From: Thiodiazotropha sp050305635 | Lineage (GTDB): Bacteria; Pseudomonadota; Gammaproteobacteria; Chromatiales; Chromatiaceae | Length of the DNA stretch: 64,000 nt | Assembly: GCA_050305635.1 (NCBI GenBank) | Contig: JBNLFS010000079.1 | Span: 1-64,000, forward strand | Reading direction: 5' to 3' | In this document: positions 1 through 10,726 of the stretch, in pieces | Layout: each line of letters starts with the position of its first letter | How positions within the stretch are numbered: position 1 is the stretch's first letter | The notes under the pieces: model-generated | Told to the model about the DNA's origin: nothing | The model's input: the letters and a program-made list of their open reading frames with translations, nothing else | Database searches by the model: none | Program-made: the position numbers and the translations under genes

Positions 1-1938
<1,938 letters not shown>

Positions 1939-1963
1939 TCCAGCGGTCCGAGTCGATCCGCGA

Positions 1964-1987
1964 GGGGGGCTTCGGCCCCCCTTTTTT
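1964..1987 (+). terminator. Rho-independent terminator of hppA
   Basis: A seven-base-pair G/C stem (GGGGGGC / GCCCCCC) closed by a TTCG tetraloop is followed directly by six T, 25 bases after the hppA stop. This is a canonical intrinsic terminator on the plus strand. Confidence 0.93.
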
Positions 1988-1997
1988 GCACCTCCCA

Positions 1998-2082
1998 TAG
2001 CCCGAATGACACGCAGTGGAATCCGGGAAGAAGTACCGACCACGCCCCATCCCGGGTTACGCTTCGCTCCACCCGGGCTACC
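1998..2082. repeat. REP-like palindromic repeat pair between hppA and ppa
   Basis: Two related units lie side by side. The first begins TAGCCCGAATGACACGC and ends ATCCGGGA; the second reads CCCGGGTTACGCTTCGC and ends CACCCGGGCTAC. Each has complementary ends able to form an imperfect hairpin. The GTAGCCCGGGT...ACCCGGG pattern resembles dispersed REP-type intergenic repeats of proteobacteria. I saw no second copy in the window, so repetitiveness is inferred from that resemblance. Confidence 0.55.
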
Positions 2083-2250
2083 GATTCAGCGGATCTTCTA
2101 CTTCCCTACTCACAACGCCCACCATCACCTTACCGCCAGCATGGTAATACATGCCGTGCTGGACACTCGTGACGGTTATCCGTACCCTTCATCACTTCAC
2201 CGATTCCGCCCACCGACGGGCGCTCACGAAGATCTTCTCAAGGCAAGTCA

Positions 2251-2799
2251 ATGAACCTAGACCGTGTCTCCTCGGGACAGAATATTCCCGATGAAATCAA
2301 TGTCATTATCGAAATTCCGGCCAACGCCGATCCCGTCAAGTACGAAGTCGACAAGGAAACCGGGGCGATGTTCGTCGACCGCATCCTGCGCACCGCAATG
2401 CACTATCCGGCCAACTACGGGTACATCCCGCACACCCTGTCCGACGACGGTGACCCCTGCGATGTGATGGTGCCTACCGCCTTCCCCCTGATCCCGGGTT
2501 CGGTCATCCGCTGCCGTCCGGTGGCGGTGCTCAAAATGACCGACGAGTCCGGCGACGACGCCAAAGTCGTGGCGGTGCCGGTGGATAAAATCACCAACCG
2601 CTGGTCACATGTAAAATCCATCGAGGACATGCCCAGTGAGCTGATGGAGCGTATCGCCCACTTTTTCGAGCACTACAAAGACCTCGACGAGGGCAAATGG
2701 GTCCGTGTACAGGGCTGGGACGATGTGGACGCCGCCAAGCGTGAAATCAGCAACTCCGTAAAGATGTATCTGGAGGCGCCGGAAAAGCCCCACTTCTGA
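2251..2799 (+). CDS. ppa: Soluble inorganic pyrophosphatase, family I
   Basis: Cytosolic Mg-dependent enzyme hydrolysing PPi to two phosphates, pulling biosynthetic reactions forward. At 182 aa it has the usual bacterial family I length. The signature DDGDPCDVMVP near residues 69-79 holds the metal-binding aspartates; N-terminal IIEIPANADPVKYEVDK and GYIPHTLS are also family-typical. The ATG at 2251 is preceded by AAGG about seven bases upstream. It follows hppA by 312 bases across a terminator and a repeat, so it has its own promoter. Having both a pumping and a soluble pyrophosphatase side by side is notable because they compete for one substrate. Confidence 0.96.
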   Translation: MNLDRVSSGQNIPDEINVIIEIPANADPVKYEVDKETGAMFVDRILRTAMHYPANYGYIPHTLSDDGDPCDVMVPTAFPLIPGSVIRCRPVAVLKMTDESGDDAKVVAVPVDKITNRWSHVKSIEDMPSELMERIAHFFEHYKDLDEGKWVRVQGWDDVDAAKREISNSVKMYLEAPEKPHF

Positions 2800-2838
2800 T
2801 CAACGGAAGACAGGCCACCCGGTGTTGTGGGCTCAGGC

Positions 2839-3378
2839 ATGAAAGTTTGCATTGTTTCGGACAGTCACGACCATATTTCCCTGCTCGATGCCGCGGTCTC
2901 CATGGCCCGGGACGAGGGCGCGGAGGCCATCCTGCATTGCGGGGACGTGGTCGCACCGAGCACCCTGCACTGCCTGGAGCAGTACGGACTGCCCGTGCAT
3001 GTGATTCACGGCAATAACAGCGGTGATCTCTATACCCTGGCCCGTCTTGCCGGCAACGCGGATAACCACATCCACTATCACGGCATGGATGCGGGCATCG
3101 AGCTGGCCGGGCGTAAGATTTTCCTCGTCCACTATCCGCACTATGCCCGGGCCATGGCCGCCACCGGAGACTGGGATCTGGTCTGCTGCGGGCACAGCCA
3201 CAAGCTCGGCTTCGAGCAGTTGCAGAACATTCGCGGCGGTATGACCCATCTGGTCAACCCGGGCACCATCGGCGGCGTCGGCAAGGCGCGCGCTACCTTT
3301 GTACTGGCGGATCTGCAGAGCATGACCTTCGAAGCCCGGGAAGTCTCCAAACGCATCGAACACGAAGCAGGATACTGA
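2839..3378 (+). CDS. YfcE/MJ0936-family metallophosphoesterase
   Basis: Predicted cytosolic phosphodiesterase of the calcineurin-like fold. Metal-binding motifs are visible in order: DSHDH near the N terminus, HCGDVV, HGNNSGD, HYP and GHSHKLGFE, then VNPGTIGG near the C terminus. The start at 2839 (MKVCIVSDSHDH) is preferred over an in-frame GTG at 2827 because the family begins with the first beta strand. Its stop overlaps the moaC start by one base, indicating co-transcription. The physiological substrate is unknown for most of this family. Confidence 0.86.
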   Translation: MKVCIVSDSHDHISLLDAAVSMARDEGAEAILHCGDVVAPSTLHCLEQYGLPVHVIHGNNSGDLYTLARLAGNADNHIHYHGMDAGIELAGRKIFLVHYPHYARAMAATGDWDLVCCGHSHKLGFEQLQNIRGGMTHLVNPGTIGGVGKARATFVLADLQSMTFEAREVSKRIEHEAGY

Positions 3379-3857
3379 TGGCCGATTTCACTCACTTCAA
3401 CGCCTCGGGTGAAGCCCACATGGTGGACGTGGGAGACAAACCCCCAACCAAACGGCTGGCCATCGCAGAAGGGCGTATCCGTCTGCAGCCGCAGACGCTG
3501 GAGATGATTCTCCAGGGCCAGCACAAGAAGGGGGATGTACTCGGGGTCGCGCGCATCGCTGGGATCATGGCGGCAAAGAAAACCGCCGATCTGATACCCC
3601 TGTGCCACCCTCTCTCGCTCACCCGGGTGAACATCGATCTGACCCCGGAGCCTGATCAGGCCAGTATCCAGTGTGTCTGTCAGGTAGAGACCCTGGGACC
3701 CACCGGAGTGGAGATGGAGGCTCTGTGTGCGGTGCAGATCACCCTGCTGACCATCTATGACATGTGCAAGGCGGTGGATCGGGGCATGACCCTGACCGAT
3801 ATCGGTTTGCGCAAGAAAAGTGGCGGCCAATCCGGTACATGGGAGTCAAATAATTAA
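3378..3857 (+). CDS. moaC: Cyclic pyranopterin monophosphate synthase MoaC
   Basis: Second enzyme of molybdenum cofactor biosynthesis, converting the MoaA product 3',8-cH2GTP into cyclic pyranopterin monophosphate. The 159-aa length matches the family. Motifs seen: MVDVGDKPPTKRLAIAEG at the N terminus, KTADLIPLCHPLSLT with the conserved LCHPL, and TGVEMEALCAVQ followed by TIYDMCKAVDRGM. The ATG overlaps the stop of the upstream phosphoesterase by one base. No other moa gene is in the window. Confidence 0.95.
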   Translation: MADFTHFNASGEAHMVDVGDKPPTKRLAIAEGRIRLQPQTLEMILQGQHKKGDVLGVARIAGIMAAKKTADLIPLCHPLSLTRVNIDLTPEPDQASIQCVCQVETLGPTGVEMEALCAVQITLLTIYDMCKAVDRGMTLTDIGLRKKSGGQSGTWESNN

Positions 3858-3883
3858 AGAAAAACCCACCGCTGCCGTTGAGT

Positions 3884-3913
3884 ATTGTGCAGGCCTGTGA
3901 AGCCTGTCACAAT
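3884..3913. other. Inverted repeat upstream of the hemerythrin gene
   Basis: ATTGTGCAGGC and GCCTGTCACAAT form arms around a seven-base loop, pairing fully except for one bulged base. No T-run follows on the plus strand, so it is a poor intrinsic terminator for moaC. It could be a weak terminator, an operator for the hemerythrin gene, or chance. Confidence 0.35.
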
Positions 3914-3969
3914 ATCGCATGGCGGCCTTGACATTATACTTAATATTATCGAGCGGTTAAGGATGCAAA

Positions 3970-4425
3970 ATGGGTAAGTTCGTAGAATGGACCGATGCAC
4001 TCAGCGTCGGCATCGAAGAAATTGACGAGCAGCACAAAGTGCTGGTTGAACTCGTGAACAAAATGCACGAGGCCATCCATCAACGTCACGGCAGTGAAGT
4101 GGTCAAAAGTATTCTCAAGGACCTCGCCGAATACACCCGCATCCATTTCGCCGTCGAAGAGAGCCTGATGCGCATCCTCAACTACCCCGGGTATGAGGAT
4201 CACAAAGAGATTCACGAAGAACTGCTCGAATCCGTGACGGAACTCCAGGAGAAGGTTGCCACCGGCAAAACCTCCATCGGCTTCGAACTGATGCACTTCC
4301 TCAAGACCTGGCTGACCAAACACATCATGGAAGAGGACATGCAATACAGCGGTTTCTTCCTCAAGGCCGGCGCACAGCCGAAACTGGGCAAGAAGGGCTG
4401 GATCCAGCGTCTCTGGGGCAGCTGA
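3970..4425 (+). CDS. Bacteriohemerythrin
   Basis: Single-domain non-heme diiron O2-binding protein, 151 aa, expected in the cytoplasm as four-helix bundles. All seven ligand positions of the family can be placed: H22 (in EIDEQHK), H59 and E63 (IHFAVEE), H78 and H82 (HKEIH), H118 and D123 (KHIMEED). Members bind O2 reversibly and have been linked to oxygen delivery or sensing in microaerophiles. AAGGA seven bases before the ATG supports the start. It stands alone between moaC and engB. Confidence 0.93.
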   Translation: MGKFVEWTDALSVGIEEIDEQHKVLVELVNKMHEAIHQRHGSEVVKSILKDLAEYTRIHFAVEESLMRILNYPGYEDHKEIHEELLESVTELQEKVATGKTSIGFELMHFLKTWLTKHIMEEDMQYSGFFLKAGAQPKLGKKGWIQRLWGS

Positions 4426-4577
4426 CACCCCACTCATCGAGCATTCGCCGATCGGCTTCCCGCTCTGCTAGAATGACCGGATTATCCCGGAGCACACAAC
4501 CCGCGCCTTGAAGATCAAGGCCACCGGCGCATCGTCGGACCTGTCTGCTTGGAATTTCGTGGCCGACCAGGAAGATC

Positions 4578-5183
4578 ATGAATCCCTTTTACCATCGCGC
4601 GCAATTTCTCAAGAGTGCCGCACGACTCTCCCAATCCCCGCAAGATCAGGGTATCGAGGTCGCGTTTGCGGGTCGCTCCAACGCGGGCAAATCCAGCGCC
4701 CTGAATGTCTTGTGCAATCAGAAGAACCTGGCGCGCACGAGTAAGACACCCGGGCGTACACAGCTACTCAATTTCTTTTCCCTGGACGATGAGCGGCGCC
4801 TGGTGGATCTGCCCGGATACGGCTATGCAAAGGTCGCCGAAGCGGTGAAAAAACAGTGGCAGGAGAGTCTCGCGGAGTACATCGCCCACCGCGAATGCCT
4901 CAGAGGCCTGATCCTGCTGATGGATATCCGCCACCCCCTCACCGACTACGATCTGCAGATGCTGCAGTGGAATACCCACCAGGGCCTGCCAACCCACATC
5001 CTGCTCACCAAGTCCGACAAACTGAAGAGCGGCGCCGCCAAGAACACCCTGCTGAAGGTCAAGCGGACCTTGAACGATCACCCGGAAATCAGCGTTCAGT
5101 GCTTCTCATCCCTGAAGAAAACCGGGATCGACGAATGTCACCGGGTACTGGATATCTGGTTCCAGCTGGAGCAGACGGGCTGA
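4578..5183 (+). CDS. engB: Ribosome biogenesis GTPase EngB (YihA/YsxC)
   Basis: Essential-type small GTPase needed for large ribosomal subunit assembly. G motifs are visible: G1 GRSNAGKS near residues 32-39, the G2 region TPGRTQLLNF, G3 DLPGYG, G4 TKSDK and a G5-like CFSS segment. Length 201 aa is normal. The start MNPFYHRAQFLKSA resembles family N termini. The gene is single; a possible TAGAAT -10 element lies about 100 bases upstream, but no matching -35 was convincing. Confidence 0.94.
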   Translation: MNPFYHRAQFLKSAARLSQSPQDQGIEVAFAGRSNAGKSSALNVLCNQKNLARTSKTPGRTQLLNFFSLDDERRLVDLPGYGYAKVAEAVKKQWQESLAEYIAHRECLRGLILLMDIRHPLTDYDLQMLQWNTHQGLPTHILLTKSDKLKSGAAKNTLLKVKRTLNDHPEISVQCFSSLKKTGIDECHRVLDIWFQLEQTG

Positions 5184-5230
5184 GCACCGGAACGGTTTCG
5201 GTCATTGAGACACAGGATGATTCCGGCCCA

Positions 5231-5275
5231 TAAAAAGAAGGCCCTGACAGCCTAAGGGGAGAGACTGACAGGGCC
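5231..5275 (-). terminator. Probable terminator downstream of the hcp remnant
   Basis: GGCCCTGACAG (5240-5250) and CTGACAGGGCC (5265-5275) form an 11-position stem with one central mismatch. Read on the minus strand the stem is followed by TTCTTTTTA. It lies about 170 bases after the stop of the hcp pseudogene and points in its direction, so it probably once ended that transcript. Confidence 0.62.
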
Positions 5276-5447
5276 GGATCTTCCCGGATGGGGTAACCGG
5301 GAAGGTTGGGTCGCAAAGGGAGGAAACGCGACCCTGTGCCGTACGACTTACAGATTCATAGACTGGGCCCGGCGAAAAAAGTTCCTGGAATTACTCAATC
5401 CACAAAATTCTTTTTTTTCGCCGTTCTATCCTATTGATTTATCGCCA

Positions 5448-5935
5448 TTATTCCTGCTTGTTCTTTTCCAGGCTCCAGGTGCGATCGGTGGTCGATCCCG
5501 CCTTGCCGGTGTGATCGATGGGGGTGTATTCCCATTTGATCTTGCCCTAGGCGAAGGCCACAGTCTCATAGGGCTTGGTTTCGTCACCCGAGGTGCCACC
5601 CGGCGTCACCGAGGAGACGATCACATCTTCCATGGTGTACTTCATGAAGGTGTGTTTGTCACCGGTGGCCAGGCAGAGTTCCACCTCGATCTTGGGGATG
5701 TGCTCACCCTTGGCGCACTTGATGTTCAGATCCGGTGTGGCATTATCGATGGTCTTGACCGCAATAAAGGGTTCGAAATTAGCCCGTCCACCGGTTCGTC
5801 CGCCGGTGCCGCTGGCGCCGGAAACGGGCTGGGAAACGCCATGACTGAAGCTGACGATTCGCACCATTTCTGGTGCTTGTCGTCGGTGCTCTCGCCGTCG
5901 GCGCCTTCGATTTTCATAAACATGTCAACTGCCAT
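5448..5935 (-). pseudogene. hcp: hcp (T6SS tube protein) broken by a frameshift and an amber codon
   Basis: Hcp forms the hexameric inner tube of the T6SS. The first 26 residues start at 5935 (MAVDMFMKIEGADGE, KHQKWCE). The rest continues in another frame as IVSFSHGVSQPVSG, showing loss of one base near 5858, where the expected GAAATC reads GAATC. Further on, the family-typical VSSVTPGG and ETVAFA are followed by a TAG at 5547-5549 where Hcp normally has an aromatic residue. The same frame then runs through GKIKWEYTPID to a TAA at 5448. Joined, it gives about 162 positions, a full-length Hcp, so the gene was intact until recently or the lesions are sequence errors. No tss structural gene is nearby; a vgrG cassette lies about 50 kb away. 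Confidence 0.88.
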
Positions 5936-6054
5936 TGTTCAAATACCCCATATAAATGTGATGATGGAAAAGCAGGGCAACCGTAGTGGGCATGCGCCGG
6001 GATGACGGTGATTTTTTGGCTTAAATCAGTGCCATTCGCTCTCTGGGCGAGTCA

Positions 6055-6879
6055 TTACGGTTGTTTGGTTTCCGTTGATTTGATCTGCTCCCAGGCCGCA
6101 TCGAGTTGCTCAAGTGATAGGGCGTTCAGCTGGGTGATGTTTTTTTCTCGTAAGCTGTTTTCCATTGCGCGGAATCGCCGTTCGAATTTCCGGTTCGCGT
6201 GACTCAAGGTCTGCTCCGCGTCCAGGCCGCTGAGTCGCAACACGTTGACCATTGAGAACAGCAGATCCCCCAGTTCGTCCTGCAGCTGCTCCTGATCATA
6301 TCTGCGCGGTGGCGCAGGATCGGTCGTCGCCATGGCATCCTCGACCTCATCAAACTCCTCACGCACCTTATCCAGCGCACCGCGAGCATCCGGCCAGTCG
6401 AACCCCACCCGAGCCGCGCGTTTTTGCAGCTTTTCTGCCCGGATCAATGCCGGCAGGGCCTGCGCGATACCATCCATCTGGCTGGCGGTTTGCGCTTCGT
6501 TGCGCTGATCGCGCTCCTGCTCTTTCTGTTTTTCCCAGGCGTGGCGCAGTGCCTCATCGGATTGGTAGTCGGCGTCGGAAAACACATGGGGATGGCGTCG
6601 GATCATCTTTTTACAGATCCCTTGGGCTACGTCGTTGAAATCGAAGTGCCCCTCCTCTTTGGCGATCTGACTGTAGAACACAACCTGGAACAGCAGGTCA
6701 CCGAGTTCATCCCGCAGTTCGCTCATGTCGCCGCGCTCGATGGCGTCCGCGACCTCATAGGCCTCCTCCAGGGTGTAGGGGACGATGGTGCGGTAGGTCT
6801 GGCGCAGATCCCAGGGGCAACCGGTTTCGGGGTCGCGGAGTTGTTGCATGATTTTCAGTAATTGCTGCATGGATGTCAT
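6055..6879 (-). CDS. mazG: Nucleoside triphosphate pyrophosphohydrolase MazG
   Basis: Hydrolyses NTPs to NMP plus PPi, clearing abnormal nucleotides. Two MazG domains are visible. The first holds GCPWDLRQTY, TLEEAYEVADAIE and ELRDELGDLLFQVVFY; the second holds EEFDEVEDAM and LQDELGDLLFSMVNVLR. The E-rich EE..E plus GD..L helices bind Mg. The ATG at 6879 gives 274 aa, close to the family length; an upstream in-frame ATG at 7005 would overlap the neighbouring kinase gene and add residues unlike MazG. No clear Shine-Dalgarno precedes either start. Confidence 0.93.
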   Translation of the reverse strand: MTSMQQLLKIMQQLRDPETGCPWDLRQTYRTIVPYTLEEAYEVADAIERGDMSELRDELGDLLFQVVFYSQIAKEEGHFDFNDVAQGICKKMIRRHPHVFSDADYQSDEALRHAWEKQKEQERDQRNEAQTASQMDGIAQALPALIRAEKLQKRAARVGFDWPDARGALDKVREEFDEVEDAMATTDPAPPRRYDQEQLQDELGDLLFSMVNVLRLSGLDAEQTLSHANRKFERRFRAMENSLREKNITQLNALSLEQLDAAWEQIKSTETKQP

Positions 6880-6949
6880 CGGGTGTTGGTTGTTTGTTCG
6901 AACAAAGCCGGGTCTTGTGCTCTGATGGATGGGCACTTTGAAATAACGA

Positions 6950-9544
6950 TCAATCATCTTGCGCTGCGCAGGCGTCCAGCGCCGCCAAAATAGTTGGATA
7001 ATCAAAATAGTCTACTAGTCCGACCAGGGTCTCGCCCAACTGGGTATCGATGACGGAAACCTGCCGTACCGATTCTTCGATGCGTTGGTGGTCCAGACTG
7101 AGTAACGCGTCCTTGAGCTGGTGGCGCAAGGATGCCGGCAGTTTCGCCAACCGCTCCGGCATCAGCAATTCATAAGACTGGGCAGATTCGCCGGTTTGGG
7201 CGCGGTAGATAAACTTGGCGCCCAGGTGCTTTGCCATGCAGTCGTAGATTTCGCTCGGTCGATAAGGCTTGCGCACCAGGTCGTCCATACCGGCCGCCGC
7301 CAGTTCGGGTTGCTGCTCTCTGAATACCGACGCTGTCACGGCCACGATCTTCACTTTGTCGCTGTCCGGCAGCCTGCGGATGCGTCGCGTCGCCTCCAAG
7401 CCGTCCATCACCGGCATGCGCCGATCCATCCAGATCAGGTGAGGATGCCAGGCTTCGAATAATCGAACGCACTCCTCCCCGTTGCTGGCCAATTTGACTT
7501 CCAACCCTATGTTTAGCATCAGCCGCTCAAGCAGCAAACGGTTCTCCGGCTGGTCTTCCGCGATGAGAATGCGATAACTCGGTTGCCCCGGAACCAGACC
7601 CACCACTTCGTCACCCGATTCGCTCCCCAGGTGCCGGATAGCACGCTCGCTTGGTAACTTGAGCGGCAGTTCGATCCAAAAGCGTGATCCCTTGCCCAGC
7701 TCGCTTTCCAGCCCGATCTCTCCACCCATCATCAGCACAAACTGTCTCGCGATCGCCAATCCCAATCCGCTACCGCTTTGCGTCGTGCTTTCGGCCAACT
7801 GCACGAAGGGTTGGAATAGACGCCCTTGATCTTCGGGGCTGATGCCGGGGCCGGTATCCTTGACTTCGATCAGCAAGCGCTGCTGGGTATCGTTCTTGAT
7901 GCCCAGGCGGATGCTCACGCCCCCCAACTCGGTGAATTTGACGGCATTGCCGATCAGATTGACCAGGATCTGCCGCAGCCGTGCTTCATCTCCCGTGATA
8001 TACCGCGGAAACTCCGAGCTCTGGTCAAGCTCCAGTTGGAGTCCTTTCTGCTTGGCGCGCAGCCGCATCATCTCGGCGATATCACGCACCACGCCGCCCA
8101 GGTCGAAGGCGGCAATCTCCAATTTTAACGTGCCCGATTCGATCTTGGCGATCTCCAGCACGTCGTTGATCAGCGCCAACAGATGCTCGCCGCTGCGGTT
8201 GATGATTTTCAGGTTATCCCGCTGTTCCGGCTTTAGATCGGGGTCCGATTGCAACAGCTGAGAGAAACCGAGGATGGCGTTGAGCGGCGTGCGCAGTTCG
8301 TGGCTCATGTTGGCGAGAAAAACGCTTTTGGCGCTATTTGCCTGTTCCGCGGTCTCTTTGGCCTGACGCATCTGGATCTGGGTTTTTTCCAATGCTTTGT
8401 TCGATTGCTCCAGTTTGATCAGGTTCTTCGCCAGTTCAGCCGTTCTTCCCTGTACCCGGATCTCTAATTCGTTGCGCGCTTGTTTGAGATCGGCTTCGCG
8501 TACGCGCACGTTGTTGCTCATGGTCTGGAGGTCGGAGGCCAGCTTGTGGAGTTCGGCAAAGGAAGCGGGAATCGCGGACAGTTCCTCGACCTGGCTGTAA
8601 TCGCCGACGGTTACTGCGTTGGCGCTGCGGCTGAGGCGTTCCAACGGGAAGACGAACAATCGCTGCATCTGCTTGCGCAGATTCCACGCTAACACGATCC
8701 AGATGAGCAGCGAAGCGGCGAAGATCAGCGCGAATCCCCAGGCATAGGTGCTCAGGAAAACGCTCAGAGGAACCTGGGCGACAACCCGCCAACCGGTCCT
8801 TTCGACACGGGTGGCGCTGCCCAATACCCAGTCGGTGTCGTAGCGGTAGAACGCGTCGCGCCGATCCCCCACCGTATCTTGGAATATTCCCAGAGTGCTG
8901 AGATTGATCTGTTGCTTGACCAATGCCGAATTCGGGTGCGCCAATAAGACACCGTGCTGATCGGTGATGAAAACGAACTCCTTGCCCGGACCGTTTTGGA
9001 CACGTTCGATCTCTTTCTGGAACATGCCAAGATTGAGTTGGCCAACGACCTTGCCCCCATTGACGAGAGGGCGTTCGAGATACACCGTTGGGTCGCCGGT
9101 ACGGATGGATATGAGCGGGCGGGATAGGGAGACGTGACGTTCCAGATCCGGCAGATTCGACATGTCCAGTCCCACGTAGTTTGGGTCCGGTGGCACAATC
9201 ACGGCAATTCGGTTGTTCTTGTCCAGGCAATATAAAGTTTCGAAATGACTAAAAGCTTTCCATGAACTTTCCAGGAAAATCACCAGATTTTCCCGATCGT
9301 CTTTCTCTACTCCGAGGGCAACAGCGTCCAGAACCCGTTTACCCTGGTCGATATGGTGGCCGACGATCTGGGCGATCGATTGCGCCACCTGGCTTTTCTG
9401 GTTCATCAGGCTGCGCAGGCTCATGTAGCTCAGCCCCAGGAGCACCGTCACTCCAACCAGAAGCAATGGTAGAAAGAGACGGAAAAAAATCAGACGCAAG
9501 AGTACTCGCCGAAGGGGTAACAACATCATCCTATCCATCAGCAC
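6950..9544 (-). CDS. Hybrid sensor histidine kinase: periplasmic sensor, HAMP-like linker, kinase, receiver
   Basis: Inner-membrane hybrid kinase of 864 aa. Membrane helices at about residues 13-42 and 268-287 flank a periplasmic region with the look of a double-Cache sensor. A linker and long coiled coil (about 290-400) precede the DHp domain with phospho-acceptor His415 (SHELRTP). The ATPase domain shows GNAVKFTE, DTGPGI and GSGLGLAI. A receiver starts near 658, with Asp707 in MDRRMP and KP at 759-760. The last 75 residues resemble the tail of the hybrid kinase at 37.8-42.3 kb. It begins 21 bases after the binding-protein gene upstream, so the two are probably one operon and the binding protein may present ligand to the sensor. 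The output partner is not encoded nearby. Confidence 0.92.
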   Translation of the reverse strand: MLMDRMMLLPLRRVLLRLIFFRLFLPLLLVGVTVLLGLSYMSLRSLMNQKSQVAQSIAQIVGHHIDQGKRVLDAVALGVEKDDRENLVIFLESSWKAFSHFETLYCLDKNNRIAVIVPPDPNYVGLDMSNLPDLERHVSLSRPLISIRTGDPTVYLERPLVNGGKVVGQLNLGMFQKEIERVQNGPGKEFVFITDQHGVLLAHPNSALVKQQINLSTLGIFQDTVGDRRDAFYRYDTDWVLGSATRVERTGWRVVAQVPLSVFLSTYAWGFALIFAASLLIWIVLAWNLRKQMQRLFVFPLERLSRSANAVTVGDYSQVEELSAIPASFAELHKLASDLQTMSNNVRVREADLKQARNELEIRVQGRTAELAKNLIKLEQSNKALEKTQIQMRQAKETAEQANSAKSVFLANMSHELRTPLNAILGFSQLLQSDPDLKPEQRDNLKIINRSGEHLLALINDVLEIAKIESGTLKLEIAAFDLGGVVRDIAEMMRLRAKQKGLQLELDQSSEFPRYITGDEARLRQILVNLIGNAVKFTELGGVSIRLGIKNDTQQRLLIEVKDTGPGISPEDQGRLFQPFVQLAESTTQSGSGLGLAIARQFVLMMGGEIGLESELGKGSRFWIELPLKLPSERAIRHLGSESGDEVVGLVPGQPSYRILIAEDQPENRLLLERLMLNIGLEVKLASNGEECVRLFEAWHPHLIWMDRRMPVMDGLEATRRIRRLPDSDKVKIVAVTASVFREQQPELAAAGMDDLVRKPYRPSEIYDCMAKHLGAKFIYRAQTGESAQSYELLMPERLAKLPASLRHQLKDALLSLDHQRIEESVRQVSVIDTQLGETLVGLVDYFDYPTILAALDACAAQDD

Positions 9545-9565
9545 GGTCCACCATCCGGCCTGGAG

Positions 9566-10726
9566 TCAGTTCAGTTTTCCATCAATGACGAATTTGCTGT
9601 CCTTGATAACGGTCAGGTAAAAAGGCCGTTTTACGTCACCGAATCGGTCGAGGGAGAAGTTGTCCACCAGTCCCTTGAAATCCTGAACCTCGAGCAACGC
9701 GTTCTTCAGTCCGTCGGCCCGCCCTCTGGTGTTCTTTAGGGCAAACGCCAACACCATCGCTGCTTCGTAGCCGAAGGCGGCGCCGAAGGAAGGCGATTGG
9801 CCGAACCTGGCGTTGAAGTTCGATTTGAATGTGCTGAAGCGTGGCGCCTGGCTGTTGAGCGCATAGGACTGTTCCAGCAACAGCCCATCGACGGCACTGC
9901 CGCCGTTGTTGATCAGGGTTTCTGTCTGCGCCCAGGCGGAAGTCAACAGGGGAATATCCCAGCCCATGATGCGAACCCGCTGAGCGATGAGCGCCGTATC
10001 AATGTCGGAGGCGACGATGAGCAGAGCGTCCGCGTCCCGGTGGCGCAGGATCTCAAGGAGTGCCTGAAAATCGGGTTGCGCCGCCGATGAAAACAGCAGC
10101 TCGCCCGCGATCACGCCGCTCTGAGCAACGAACCGTGTCGAGAAGACTTTGCTATAGGTTTGCGCGTAGGCCGCATTGTCCGTATCGTAAATGACAGCCA
10201 ACCGTCTCACCCCGGTAGTCTTGTAGGCGTATTCCGCGAAGGCCTGGGCGCTGTCCTTGAACGTTGGGTAGACGCGGAAGAAATAGTCGTCCTGGCCACT
10301 CAGTTCCGGTGTGGATGTCGTCGGGCTGAGCAAGATCATCTTGGCGGGATTGGTCACCTTAAATCCAGCCGTTGTCTGGCCGCTGGTCGCATGCCCGATG
10401 ATGGCGACGACTCCCGCGTCAATCAATTCTTGGTCGACGGACTGGGCGGCTTCCGGCACCCCGCGATCATCGCGGACGAGCAACTCGATCTTGCGGCCAT
10501 CGATGCCGTTGCGGGCGTTGATCTCCTCGATGGCGAGCAGAACGCCATTTCGTTCCTGAACACCCAGTTCCGCCTGCTTTCCGGTCAGTTGAGCGACAAA
10601 ACCGACGCGGATCGACGGCTTCTCCAGCGACATGAGTATTGCTGATATGACAATCCCGATCCCTATGAATATCACCCCATATCCAAGCCATGGGTGTTTC
10701 ATACGGCTAAAGATAGTCATATTCAT
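9566..10726 (-). CDS. Membrane-anchored branched-chain-amino-acid-type substrate-binding protein
   Basis: Periplasmic-binding-protein fold (LivJ/Peripla_BP_6 type), 386 aa. The first 35 residues form one hydrophobic helix with no clear signal-peptidase or lipobox site, so it is probably anchored in the inner membrane facing the periplasm. Family features seen: IRVGFVAQLTGKQAELG, GVLLAIEEINARNGIDGRKIELL, AIIGHATSGQT and LLSPTTSTPELSG. No ABC permease or ATPase is adjacent; the next gene is a sensor hybrid kinase 21 bases away. The context suggests ligand sensing rather than uptake. AGGGAG five bases before the ATG supports the start. Confidence 0.88.
   Translation of the reverse strand: MNMTIFSRMKHPWLGYGVIFIGIGIVISAILMSLEKPSIRVGFVAQLTGKQAELGVQERNGVLLAIEEINARNGIDGRKIELLVRDDRGVPEAAQSVDQELIDAGVVAIIGHATSGQTTAGFKVTNPAKMILLSPTTSTPELSGQDDYFFRVYPTFKDSAQAFAEYAYKTTGVRRLAVIYDTDNAAYAQTYSKVFSTRFVAQSGVIAGELLFSSAAQPDFQALLEILRHRDADALLIVASDIDTALIAQRVRIMGWDIPLLTSAWAQTETLINNGGSAVDGLLLEQSYALNSQAPRFSTFKSNFNARFGQSPSFGAAFGYEAAMVLAFALKNTRGRADGLKNALLEVQDFKGLVDNFSLDRFGDVKRPFYLTVIKDSKFVIDGKLN

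Noticed and set aside
5511..6005. 164-residue plus-strand frame at the hcp locus
   Set aside because: The opposite strand reads as Hcp on both sides of two lesions; the plus frame has no family features.
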